A DNA stretch of 48,355 nt from NCBI GenBank assembly GCA_015655125.1, contig JAATFP010000080.1, positions 1-48,355 of the forward strand, written 5' to 3'. Below the pieces are notes generated by a model that saw nothing but the letters and a program-made list of their open reading frames with translations, ran no database searches and had not been told where the DNA came from. This document shows, in pieces, positions 8,201-17,500 of this stretch (position 1 is its first letter; each line of letters starts with the position of its first letter). Made by a program: the position numbers and the translations under genes. This stretch comes from Chitinophagales bacterium. Lineage in GTDB: Bacteria > Bacteroidota > Bacteroidia > Chitinophagales > Chitinophagaceae.

Positions 8201-8392
8201 CAGGAAAAAGGATTGGGGGTTACAAACGGTTGAACGCTAATTTAGAAAAAAAATTGAATGTTGGCTGTTAAAAAGAATTAAAGATTTGCGAAAACTAACC
8301 GTAGTAATGCGCCTAAGGTCGCGTTCATGATTTTGCCTGGAAAACAGAAGAGTGGAAGAAAAAAAATTAAAAACGTCTTCCCGTTTTCCCGG

Positions 8393-8417
8393 CAAAAAAT
8401 CCCGCCAAAGGCGGGAT
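8393..8417 (-). terminator. Intrinsic terminator of hppD
   Basis: On the minus strand, a perfect 8-bp GC-rich stem (ATCCCGCC paired with GGCGGGAT, 3-nt loop, 8399-8417) is followed directly by a run of T. It lies 13 nt after the hppD stop codon. This is the clearest classical rho-independent terminator in the window. Confidence 0.85.
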
Positions 8418-8429
8418 CGATATCATACG

Positions 8430-9563
8430 TTACAAATTTCCTCTCAAATCCTGTTCTCTTTCCAGCGCTTCAAACAACGCTTTGAAATTACCTTTACCAA
8501 AACTCTTCGCGCCTTTTCGTTGAATGATTTCAAAAAATAAGGTCGGCCGGTCTTCCAAAGGCTTGCTGAATATCTGGAGTAAATAACCTTCATCGTCTTT
8601 ATCGATCAGGATACCAAGTTCACTGAGCGGCTTCAAATCTTCATCGATCTTTCCCACACGATCCAAAACATCGGCATAATAACTCTCAGGAACTTTTAAA
8701 AATTCCACACCACGGTTTTGAAGATCGGTCACGGTCTCAACAATATTTGCGGTAGCAATGGCCACGTGTTGCACACCTTCGCCATTATAAAAATCAAGGT
8801 ATTCTTCTACCTGGCTCTTCTTCTTTCCTTCTGCGGGTTCGTTGATCGGGAATTTCACATAGCCATTGCCATTGCTCATCACTTTGCTCATCAATGCACT
8901 GTACTCCGTGCTGATATCGTTGTCGTCGAAACTGAGGATGTTTTTAAATCCCATCACTTCTTCATAAAATTTAACCCAAGGGTTCATCTGGTTCCAGCCT
9001 ACATTTCCTACGCAATGATCAACGTATAGTAGGCCGGCCGATGGCGGATTGTACAGCGTTTCCCATTTACGGAAACCCGGCATGAAAGTGCCGTTGTAAT
9101 TTTTTCTTTCTATAAATAAATGTACAGTTTCCCCGTAGGTATGAATACCGCTGATAACGATCTCGCCATTTTCATCGGAGAGCTTGTAGGGTTCAACATA
9201 ACTTTTTCCACCGCGGCTGGTGGTTTGATGCCATGCATCGGTGGCGTCATCTACCATTAGTGAGAGTATTTTCACGCCATCGCCATGTTTTGCAATATGA
9301 TCGGCAATTTCGTTGTTGGCCCGCAGCGGGGTGGTTAGCATAAAAGTGAGCTTGTTCTGGCGGATCACGTAGCTTACGCGATCCATTTGGCCTGTTTCCG
9401 GCCCTGCGTAAGCGAGGCTTTGAAATCCGAAAGCGGATTTATAAAAATGAGCGGCCTGTTTGGCGTTGCCAACGTAAAACTCTACATAGTCGGTGCCGTT
9501 TAAAGGCAAAAAATCAGCAGTTGCAGGAACTTTATTGTCTGTTGCTGTGGTAGTTAAGTTCAT
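8430..9563 (-). CDS. hppD: 4-hydroxyphenylpyruvate dioxygenase
   Basis: The 377-residue protein is a cytosolic Fe(II) enzyme that converts 4-hydroxyphenylpyruvate into homogentisate in tyrosine breakdown. Two vicinal-oxygen-chelate domains are present. The iron ligands are visible as His in LLYVDHCVGN, His in GVQHVAIATANI and Glu in LFFEIIQR. The C-terminal gating helix is present (GAKSFGKGNFKALFEALEREQ). The start MNLTTTATDNK at 9563 is an ATG. No other tyrosine-degradation gene is nearby, so the gene stands alone here. It has a long untranslated leader (about 230 nt from a candidate promoter near 9800) holding a possible 31-codon ORF, and ends in a strong terminator at 8393-8417. Confidence 0.96.
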   Translation of the reverse strand: MNLTTTATDNKVPATADFLPLNGTDYVEFYVGNAKQAAHFYKSAFGFQSLAYAGPETGQMDRVSYVIRQNKLTFMLTTPLRANNEIADHIAKHGDGVKILSLMVDDATDAWHQTTSRGGKSYVEPYKLSDENGEIVISGIHTYGETVHLFIERKNYNGTFMPGFRKWETLYNPPSAGLLYVDHCVGNVGWNQMNPWVKFYEEVMGFKNILSFDDNDISTEYSALMSKVMSNGNGYVKFPINEPAEGKKKSQVEEYLDFYNGEGVQHVAIATANIVETVTDLQNRGVEFLKVPESYYADVLDRVGKIDEDLKPLSELGILIDKDDEGYLLQIFSKPLEDRPTLFFEIIQRKGAKSFGKGNFKALFEALEREQDLRGNL

Positions 9564-9678
9564 TTTATTTTAATTAAGCTTGAAATAAAAAAGGAAATAG
9601 TAGTAAAATGAATAATTCCGCAGCTAAAGCCTCATATAAGTTAAATCAGAAAGAGGCAACGGGCGTAAAGAATTATTA

Positions 9679-9774
9679 TTATTGATTGATACCATCCATC
9701 GCGAGTGCGAGCATCAGCAACGTGTAGCTACCGCGTTTGTCAACGAAGATTTTATGTGGATAGTCGGGTTGCAT
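9679..9774 (-). CDS. Possible 31-residue leader ORF upstream of hppD
   Basis: An ATG at 9774 opens a 31-codon frame ending TAA at 9679. The product begins MQPDYPHKIFVDKRG and has a hydrophobic C-terminal half (SYTLLMLALAMDGINQ). A second, overlapping 22-codon frame starts 8 nt earlier (9782, MSTCNPTIHIK) and stops inside it at 9714. Upstream on the same strand are a TTTG and a near -7 box (TATTTTCA, about 9793-9800) with about 20 nt between. The ORF is therefore likely inside the hppD transcript, 115 nt before the hppD ATG. It is too short to identify, no family is recognised, and it could be chance. Codon-level conservation would decide. Confidence 0.3.
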   Translation of the reverse strand: MQPDYPHKIFVDKRGSYTLLMLALAMDGINQ

Positions 9775-9782
9775 GTAGACAT

Positions 9783-10282
9783 AAAGGTATGAAAAATGAA
9801 AATACGTTGCGGTTTAGGACATTTCAAACAAAACACTTAATGAAAAGAAAGCATTATGCTTATCACACAAGGGATACATTTTTATTAAAAGAATTTACTT
9901 TCTTTACATGTTGACAGAGGAAAAAGCGTATTCAATCCCCCGTTTCCATCAGGAGCGAAGCAGATGTTTTGCAAATGCAACTCTCGCAAAGCGATACGAC
10001 CGCCGATATACAAGGTAACCCAATGTTTAACCCGGCATACCGCCGTTTTTCGGGGAGAAAAATCTCTCCGGATACGTTATAAGGTGGACAACTTAAATTC
10101 CGTAGAGTAATAAAAATTAATACATTTGAATTTCATTGAGGATATCCTTTTGCTTTTAAGAGAAAATTCTGGCACAGGATATGCCTCCCTTCACGTTACC
10201 AGTCCACCATCCTCACAAAGATCATCATCTGCTTCCTTCAAAAACCGCCGGTTTTAAATTCATTCATCTATCTATTACACAC
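9783..10282. other. 500-nt intergenic region without a supported gene
   Basis: This lies between the divergent hppD leader and the T9SS protein gene. A 69-codon plus-strand frame at 9705-9914 overlaps it but is rich in Arg, His and Cys and resembles no family, so it is not called. A hairpin at about 10050-10070 (CGGGGAGA paired with TCTCTCCG over an AAAA loop, one G-T pair) is the only notable fold. The last 100 nt before 10283 can be read as in-frame codons (from a start at 10181) but would put a non-signal extension before the signal peptide. Confidence 0.6.
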
Positions 10283-11863
10283 ATGAAATTATTTTCTACA
10301 AGCCTCGCATTTGCCCTTTCGGCAATGCTTATCTCGCCTCGGTTAAAAGCACAATCAATTACGCCGTTCACTACATGTCCGGCCACTACCCTTGCAGTAG
10401 CGCGCGGAGGCGGTAATGTTTACTCCAACGAAGGCGTTTCATTCTACAATATCAATCCATCTACGGGAGTAGGCACATTAATTCCAGGCGGCCCGTTAAA
10501 AAATCCACAGTTTCCCGTATTGAACTTCGATATGAATGCTGTGGGCGTTAATTCCAACGACGGTTTCTTATATGGTATCAATCCAGGGTTGACACCGCGG
10601 TTTTACAGGATGGGAAGCAATTACGGCATTCAGCAACTGGGCGTATTGGCTGCCCCTTCCGTAAATTTCCCGCTTTTTTCCTTTGTGAATTCCGCAGGCG
10701 GTGGTTTCGACAACACAGGGAATTATTATTTTACGGCATTAAGCGCCTTCATTTCTGTTAATCCTCCCAGTTTAACACCATTTGAATTTTACATTGTCAA
10801 ACTGGCAAACACGGCCAGTTTACCGGCAGGCACGGGCAACCTTACCCCGACATACACCAAACTCAATTTTGGAAATGCTTTGTGCGGAGAATTCCTTCAG
10901 ACATTACAAGCCGCCTCCACACCAGACAATGCAGAAAATACCGGACTTCGCGATCTTACCTATAATCCAACCGACGGCCAGCTTTACACTTACGTAACTT
11001 TTGAATATCCTGTAAATTCGGGCATATTCAAAGGGCAACTATTGCGTGCAAATCCTGCAACCGGTTTGGTGACCTGCTATCCTTCCAGTGTATTGGGCTT
11101 TGCAAATGCAAGCAATGAAGTGGCTGGCGTGGCTGTTACCTTTACCGGAGACCTGCTGATTTTATTCACCGGCGGTGCTACTTATAAAGCTGTTTCCCCA
11201 TCCGCAGGTGTTTATACGGGCGCGATAACATTGCTCAATTCAACTTCCGTTCCGGGCCCGCTTCGGGGGGACCTCGCTACCTGTGGCGGCGCAACTGCCG
11301 GGCCTACACCCGTAAAGTTTGAAAATTTTACAGCAACAGAAAACCGTTGCAATATTACCTATAAATGGACCATTGCACAGGAAGTGAATGTGAACCATTA
11401 TGAATTGGAAATACAAAATGGCCAGGGACTTTTCACCAAATCCGGAAACAATATTGCTGCTATATCAAGTGCCAGCGAACATACCTACTCTCAGCAGGTT
11501 CCGGTAGATGCAAAGACGATGATTGCAAGAGTTAAATCTGTAGACAATGATGGAAAAATCACTTACTCGCCAATTCTACAAACGCTGACAAGTTGCAGTG
11601 GAAATCCCCGTGTAGTGATACTCAACAGTATGTCCCTGGAAAATACACTTACTGCAAGATGGAGCAATATCAGCGTCAACGGACGATACAACGTCAATAT
11701 TTATAATTCCATTGGCTCTTTGGTCTCCAGTCAACAGGTAACGGTTAATGCAGGCACCACCAACACAACAATCGATCTCCGGAAACTGCCCGCCGGTACT
11801 TATATTTTTGTTGCGCAAAACAACGCAGGCGAAAAATACAACGTTTCATTTGTAAAAAAATAA
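10283..11863 (+). CDS. Secreted protein with type IX secretion (Por) C-terminal sorting domain
   Basis: The 526-residue protein starts with a signal peptide (MKLFSTSLAFALSAMLISPRLKAQ). The frame is open back to 10181, but only the ATG at 10283 puts the signal at the N-terminus. Residues from about 25 to 340 form a repeated beta-propeller-like region of the DUF6923 kind, with recurring glycine/asparagine units such as GGGFDNTGNYYFTALSAF. After about 345 (TPVKFENFTATENRC) there is a fibronectin-like sheet domain. The final 80 residues look like a type A Por sorting domain, with YNVNIYNSIGSLV and LPAGTYIFVAQNNAGEKY. Such proteins pass the outer membrane by the T9SS and are released or anchored at the surface. 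The function of the propeller part is unknown. The gene ends just before a perfect 23-bp hairpin. Confidence 0.82.
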   Translation: MKLFSTSLAFALSAMLISPRLKAQSITPFTTCPATTLAVARGGGNVYSNEGVSFYNINPSTGVGTLIPGGPLKNPQFPVLNFDMNAVGVNSNDGFLYGINPGLTPRFYRMGSNYGIQQLGVLAAPSVNFPLFSFVNSAGGGFDNTGNYYFTALSAFISVNPPSLTPFEFYIVKLANTASLPAGTGNLTPTYTKLNFGNALCGEFLQTLQAASTPDNAENTGLRDLTYNPTDGQLYTYVTFEYPVNSGIFKGQLLRANPATGLVTCYPSSVLGFANASNEVAGVAVTFTGDLLILFTGGATYKAVSPSAGVYTGAITLLNSTSVPGPLRGDLATCGGATAGPTPVKFENFTATENRCNITYKWTIAQEVNVNHYELEIQNGQGLFTKSGNNIAAISSASEHTYSQQVPVDAKTMIARVKSVDNDGKITYSPILQTLTSCSGNPRVVILNSMSLENTLTARWSNISVNGRYNVNIYNSIGSLVSSQQVTVNAGTTNTTIDLRKLPAGTYIFVAQNNAGEKYNVSFVKK

Positions 11864-11897
11864 TACCGATAGCATAAATACGATAGACCGATAAACA

Positions 11898-11946
11898 CTT
11901 CTACATAAAATAGGTTTGCATTTTGCAAACCTATTTTATGTAGAAG
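11898..11946. terminator. Perfect 23-bp hairpin between the T9SS gene and purK
   Basis: The arms at 11898-11920 and 11924-11946 are exact reverse complements (beginning CTTCTACATAAAATAGG), with a 3-nt TTT loop. It lies 35 nt after the T9SS stop and 50 nt before the purK ATG. There is no T-run after the stem, but a fold of this length should stop transcription in either direction or protect the 3' end of the mRNA. Confidence 0.75.
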
Positions 11947-11984
11947 CAATTCGTAATTCACAATCGTCGATTCGTAATTGTCTA

Positions 11985-11992
11985 TATCTTTG
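11985..11992 (+). promoter_or_regulatory. -7 box TATCTTTG directly before purK
   Basis: Exact match to TAnnTTTG, with only 4 nt between its last base and the purK ATG at 11997. Since the transcript starts a few bases after this box, the purK mRNA should have essentially no leader. This also supports the ATG at 11997 over the upstream in-frame start at 11916, which would lie inside the hairpin. Confidence 0.7.
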
Positions 11993-11996
11993 CGCC

Positions 11997-13121
11997 ATGA
12001 AAAAAGCAGGCATCTTAGGTGGCGGACAATTAGGAAGAATGTTGTTGCAGGCAGCCGCCAACTACCCGGTTGAAACGTTTGTACTGGAGAATGATGCCGA
12101 TTGTCCTGCTGCGCATCTCTGTACTCATTTTACAAAAGGTGATATCACAAATTTCAATGACGTATATAATTTCGGGAAAGGACTGGATGTGATAACCATC
12201 GAGATAGAAAGCGTCAATCTTGAAGCATTGGAAAAGCTGGAAGCCGAAGGTGTGGCCGTTTATCCCAAACCCGCTACACTAAAGATCATTAAGAGTAAAA
12301 TACTGCAAAAAGAATTTTATAAATCGAACGAAATACCGAGCAGCGAATTCGTGATCACCAATAATAAAGCCGATTTGCAGCAGTTCTCATCCTTCTTACC
12401 TGCTGCGCACAAACTCGCTATGGGCGGCTATGACGGGAAAGGCGTGCAGTTAATTAAAACGCAGGAAGACTTTGACTCAGGCTTTGATGAACCAGCCGTT
12501 CTGGAAAAACTGGTGCAGATAAAAAAAGAAATAGCTATCATCGTTGCTGTTGCAACTGATGGAGAAACGGTCATTTATTCGCCGGTTGACATGGTGTTTG
12601 ATCAGCGCCTGAATTTACTGAGCTATCAGTTAAGTCCGGCTGAACTTCCTGAAAAGGTATTTTGGAAAGCAGAAGCAATTGCACTTAAAGTGGTGAAGCA
12701 ATTGAAAAGTCCGGGCATTTTTGCCGTGGAACTTTTCGCCGATACCGAAGACAATGTTTGGGTAAATGAAACAGCACCACGGGTTCACAACAGTGGCCAT
12801 CATACCATCGAAGCGTGCTACAGCAGCCAGTTTGATATGCTGTGGCGCGTACTGCTTAATTACCCGCTTGGCAATCCGGATCATATCTTACCGGCCGCAA
12901 TCGTAAACCTGATTGGCGAGAACGGACACACGGGACCCGCACATTATGAAGGATTAAATGACGTGCTGGCGATGGACAATGTGTTCGTACACATCTACGG
13001 CAAAGCTATCACCAAGCCAGGACGAAAGATGGGGCATATCACTATTTTAAGCAATGAAAAACAGGAACTGCTGCACAAAGCAAATCAGATAAAGCATGCG
13101 CTGAAGGTGATCTCAAAGTAA
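11997..13121 (+). CDS. purK: N5-carboxyaminoimidazole ribonucleotide synthase
   Basis: The 374-residue ATP-grasp enzyme joins bicarbonate to AIR to give N5-CAIR, the substrate of PurE. The N-terminal fold starts KKAGILGGGQLGRML, which is the PurK hallmark. The ATP-grasp core includes KLAMGGYDGKGVQLI near residue 140 and the metal and phosphate site VNETAPRVHNSGHHTIEAC near 260. Length is normal. The ORF extends upstream to 11916, but this crosses a hairpin, and the -7 box at 11985 makes the ATG at 11997 the real start. purE is on the same strand but 6 kb away, with an efflux operon between them on the opposite strand. The third purine gene, purC, is at 31.46 kb. Confidence 0.95.
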   Translation: MKKAGILGGGQLGRMLLQAAANYPVETFVLENDADCPAAHLCTHFTKGDITNFNDVYNFGKGLDVITIEIESVNLEALEKLEAEGVAVYPKPATLKIIKSKILQKEFYKSNEIPSSEFVITNNKADLQQFSSFLPAAHKLAMGGYDGKGVQLIKTQEDFDSGFDEPAVLEKLVQIKKEIAIIVAVATDGETVIYSPVDMVFDQRLNLLSYQLSPAELPEKVFWKAEAIALKVVKQLKSPGIFAVELFADTEDNVWVNETAPRVHNSGHHTIEACYSSQFDMLWRVLLNYPLGNPDHILPAAIVNLIGENGHTGPAHYEGLNDVLAMDNVFVHIYGKAITKPGRKMGHITILSNEKQELLHKANQIKHALKVISK

Positions 13122-13185
13122 ATTTTCGCGAGATTGTTACCACAAATTTCTTTTCCCTCAAAAGGCAAGCACTGCAAAGCAATAC

Positions 13186-13209
13186 AATCTGCGTAATCAC
13201 CTGATCAAT
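13186..13209 (+). repeat. Copy 1 of a 24-nt CTGCGTAATC-type dispersed repeat
   Basis: This 24-mer, beginning AATCTGCGTAATCACC, matches the reverse complement of 26913-26936 at 23 of 24 bases. A third, more diverged copy is at 21337-21360. It lies between the convergent purK and TolC genes. A further CTGCG word (AAATCTGCGAC) occurs 20 nt later. Confidence 0.75.
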
Positions 13210-13243
13210 TTGCCGAAAGTAAAAAACAAATCTGCGACAGAAA

Positions 13244-14545
13244 TTAAAACGTCAGTGTATTAGCCAACCGCTTCAATTGTATCTCGGAAGATTTCGCGGC
13301 GAAATTGAGGTTCACCAATCTGTAACCGGATTCTACAAAACTCTGCTGGGCATTTTTTACTTCCACAATCGTAGCCTGTTTGTATTCAAACCTGAGCAAA
13401 GCCAGGTCCAGCAACTGTTTGGAGAGTTTATAGTTTTGAACCGCAGTATCAAGCTGACTCAACGTATTTGCATAAGCCTGGTATTGTTTAACAATTTCAG
13501 CCCCGTAATCGCGCAATAAAATATCCTTTTGGAGTCCGGCGTTCCGCACATCTATCCGGGCAGCCTGCTTTTGCCGCCGGTAGGCAGAACCATTATAGAT
13601 CGGGATCGCAACACTCACGCCAACTGTGGGACCATAATTCTGATTGAGCAACTGCTGTCCGGCCGCACTTTGGTTACGCGTAAAATTATAACCTGTAAGC
13701 GCCCTTATGGATGGATAACGTAAAGCTTCAGTTTCCTTAACGATCAGTTCGTTAATATGGATCTGTTTTTCGGCCGCATTGATATCGGCATTTTTACTAA
13801 GGCTATGTTGGATGTCTGCAAGCTTTACTTCTTTGTCCACCAGGATGGTGTCTTGTATAATGATAACTGAATCTGCTTTGAGCGTAAGCAACCGTAGCAG
13901 TTCAACTTTGGATTGATCAATGACCAATTGCTGCGCAAGTTTTGACTGTTGCAAAACATTGAGATCTATCTGTGCCTGGAAAAGATCGGCGTTATTGGCC
14001 AGGCCCACTTCCCGGCGTATCTTCACGATATCGAGTTGTTTGGCAGACGCTTCTATCGACTGATCGATCGTAAGGATATAATTCTGCTGGCGCACCACAT
14101 CGTAGTAACCAATCATCACGTCCGCAAGAATATTCTGCACTTGCGAATTAAGCAGGTCCCTGCTTTGCAGTTGCAATTCATCCAACCTCTTTTTTGTAGC
14201 CACCACCCTGCCGCCATTGTATAACAAAATGCTGCCGGTGATATTCCCATTCAAATTATTGGCGGCGGCATTGTTGCGTTGGATAGTTACGCCGGTGTTG
14301 AGTTTTTGATTTACACTGGTGATCGATTCGTTATCATTAACTGTACCTGTAACCAGGGGCAATCCTCCCGCAACACCAATATTATTAAGGATGCTATCGG
14401 CTTCTACGCGGTTGGCCGCAAGTTGCAGGTCGAGACTGTTCTTAAGTGCGATATTGACGGCATCTTTCAACTGCAGCGGCTGCTGGGCCGCTGCAGAAAT
14501 GCAGCCCGCGATCAAAGTAGCCGATATAAAAAATATTCTTTTCAT
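13244..14545 (-). CDS. TolC-family outer-membrane efflux channel
   Basis: The 433-residue protein has a signal peptide (MKRIFFISATLIAGCISAAAQ) and two TolC/OEP repeats of long coiled helices, each preceded by the usual phrase (QPLQLKDAVNIALKNSLDLQLAANR; SVAIPIYNGSAYRRQKQAARIDV). Those phrases begin at about residues 21 and 310. The second is the family's conserved P-I-Y/F-N-G turn. It is the outer-membrane exit duct for the RND pump encoded just upstream. Its ATG directly follows the TGA stop of the pump gene with no gap, so translation is coupled. It is the last gene of the adaptor-pump-channel operon. No terminator was seen between this gene and the convergent purK. Confidence 0.92.
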   Translation of the reverse strand: MKRIFFISATLIAGCISAAAQQPLQLKDAVNIALKNSLDLQLAANRVEADSILNNIGVAGGLPLVTGTVNDNESITSVNQKLNTGVTIQRNNAAANNLNGNITGSILLYNGGRVVATKKRLDELQLQSRDLLNSQVQNILADVMIGYYDVVRQQNYILTIDQSIEASAKQLDIVKIRREVGLANNADLFQAQIDLNVLQQSKLAQQLVIDQSKVELLRLLTLKADSVIIIQDTILVDKEVKLADIQHSLSKNADINAAEKQIHINELIVKETEALRYPSIRALTGYNFTRNQSAAGQQLLNQNYGPTVGVSVAIPIYNGSAYRRQKQAARIDVRNAGLQKDILLRDYGAEIVKQYQAYANTLSQLDTAVQNYKLSKQLLDLALLRFEYKQATIVEVKNAQQSFVESGYRLVNLNFAAKSSEIQLKRLANTLTF

Positions 14546-17500
14546 TCAGATGTTATTTTTCCGGTTCTGTTTCCGGTGGCAGTTTATCGCCGTTGGGCTA
14601 TCGTTGTTTTTTTCATTTGTGTCGTTGCCGTCTTTTTTTGCAAGAGAAGCAATTTCGTGATCTTCAATGGCCCGCTTTTCTTCCGCACTCAATATCCTGC
14701 GGCCTGTAAGTTCATCCACATCCTTATGCTTGTGTTGTTTTTGGCGCGAGAGGAACACATACATCGCCGGAATAACAAACAGAGTAAGGATCAGGGAAAA
14801 GATGATGCCACCCACAACTACTATCCCTAACGGAACACGGCTGGTGGATGCGGCGCCAAGGCTCAACGCGATCGGCAATGCGCCGAACGAAGTTGCAAGA
14901 CTCGTCATCAATATCGGGCGAAGCCTTTGCTGCGCTGCCAGCAATATCGCCTCGAGCTTTTCGTGCCCTTCTTCTCTTTTCTGGTTGGCAAATTCAACGA
15001 TCAGGATACCATTTTTTGTTACCAATCCGATAAGCATGATCATTCCTATTTCAGAAAATATATTCAAAGTCTGGTCAAATATCCAAAGACTCAGCAACGC
15101 CCCCGCCAATGCCAGGGGTACGGTTATCATGATGATCAAAGGATCCACAAAGCTTTCAAATTGCGCGGCAAGTACGAGGTAAATAAGTACCAGCGCCAGC
15201 AAAAATGCAAACATAATATTGGAAGAGCTCTCTGAGTAATCGCGCGACGGGCCTGATAAGGCTGTCTGGTAACTTTCATCCAATATCCTCGACCTGATGT
15301 CCTGCATCGCTTTTATACCATCGCCGATCGTGTAGCCTTCGGAGAGCGTTCCTGAAATAGTAGCCGCTTTGTACCTGTTGAAATGGTACAACGAAGGCGG
15401 ACTGCTGCTTTCCTCCAGTTTCACCACAGCACTTAGAGGAATACTTTGGCCCTTGTCGTTGCGGACATACAGCCGGGAAATATCATCAGGCTTGTTACGA
15501 TCTGTTCGTTCCACCTGTGCGATCACCGAATATTGATGTCCGTCTTTGAGGAAGTAAGCAAGCCTTCCGCCACTGAATGCCGACTGAATTGCCGATACGA
15601 CATCCTGCGATGAAAGTCCGAGATCCTTCACTTTCATACGGTCAACTGTAAGGTCTATTTCGGGTTTGTTGAATTTCAAATTGACATCCACATTTGAGAA
15701 AGTTTTATCCTTCCGTGCCTCATCTAAAAATTTTGGGATATCAATCTTCATTTTTTCAAGATCCTGGTTCTGTAATACAAACTGTACAGGCGCGCTACCT
15801 CTCGAACCTGCTCCTACGGCAATCGTTTGCTCCTGGATAGCCAACACTTTAGCGTCGTTGAAGCGTTGCAATTTTCGGTTGAGATCGTTGGCAATATCAT
15901 TTTGAGAACGATCTCGGTCAGCCGGCGGCAACAATGCCAGCCTCGGTTGGGTACTGTTGATGGCCTGGGCAGGCGTACGGGTAAAAACAAAGTCGCGTTC
16001 CGGAACGGAATCGTACAGATAATTACTGATATTATCAGCAATAGTTTGCATTTTGCTATAACTGGTGCCTTCAGGGGCCGTAACAGTGAAACGTACGCTG
16101 CTCCTGTCTTCCAGGGGTGCTATATCGCTTTTTAGATTTTTGAAAATGAGTACAGCCATCGCCACACACGCTGCAATAATCACCAAAGCTACCCAGCGGG
16201 CCTTCAAAAAGCCAGTCACCCAACGTTTGTAGCCATTTTCCATTCCGGCAAAGAATGGTTCTGTTTTGAGGTAAAACTTTCCGTGTCCTGGTTTCTTGCG
16301 GCTAAGTACAACATTGAGTACGGGTGTAATGGTGAGTGAAACCAACGCCGAAATAAGAACTGCGGCCGCGATGGTAACACCGAATTCGCGGAACAGGCGG
16401 CCGATAAACCCTTCCAGAAAGATTACCGGCAGAAATACGATGGCCAAAGTAATGGAGGTGGAAATTACAGCAAAGAAAATTTCCTTGCTTCCTTCCAGGG
16501 CTGCCTGTTTGATGGGCAAGCCTTCCTCTACTTTTCGGAAAATGTTTTCCGTTACCACGATCCCATCATCTACCACAAGCCCTGTTGCCAGCACAATGCC
16601 CAGCAATGTGAGGATATTAACCGAGAAGCCTGAAATATACATGATGAAGAAAGTGGCGACCAGCGAAATGGGAATATCAATCAGCGGCCGGATGGCAATG
16701 AGCCAGTCGCGGAAAAAGAAGAATATCACCAGCACCACAAAACCAAAGGAGATGAACAGTGTTTCTTCCACTTCCGCAACGGATTTGCGGATGTTAACGG
16801 TATTGTCCAGCAGGATATTCATTTCAATATCCGACTTGTTATTTTTTTTGATCTCTTCCAGTTTCTTGTTGAAATCATCGGCAATCCGGATGTTGTCTGC
16901 ACCCGGTTGAGGGATAACGGTAAGCCCTACAGCATTTACGCCATTATATTTCCAGGTCTGTTCCAGATTTTCAGGACCTATTTCTACCCGCGCCACATCT
17001 TTTAAACGAACGATACCAGCGCTGTCTTCCTGAATGATCAAATCCTGGAATTGCTTTTCGGTTGTGAGCCTACCGATCGTTTTGATGGTCAATTCTGTAT
17101 TATTACCATAAATCTTACCAGGCGGCAGATCGATATTTTCTGTATTTAAGGCATTTCGTATGTCGGTGAAAGAAACGTGAAAGGCATCCATCTTGTCAGG
17201 ATTGAGCCAAAGCCGCATGGCATAGCGTTTTTGCCCCAATACGTTTACGGAACTTACTTCATTGATCGTTTGAAACTGTTGCTGCAGCACGTTTTCGGCA
17301 TAGTCGCTTAATTCGAGTAATCCTTTCGTTCGGCTTTGCACAGCCAGAATAAGGATAAAATCACTGTTGGCATCTGCCTTCGTTACTACTGGCGGCGCAT
17401 CGATATCCTGCGGAAGACTTCGGCTTGCCTGCCCCACTTTATCGCGCACGTCACTGGCTGCAGCTTCGAGATCCACGCCCAATTCAAATTCAACCTGGAT

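Noticed and set aside
9714..9782. 22-codon minus-strand frame starting MSTCNPTIHIK
   Set aside because: It overlaps the 31-codon frame out of phase and is too short to support; it is mentioned only as part of the hppD leader.
9705..9914. Plus-strand frame of 69 codons upstream of hppD
   Set aside because: Odd composition, no promoter or ribosome site and no family match; it overlaps the more plausible minus-strand leader.
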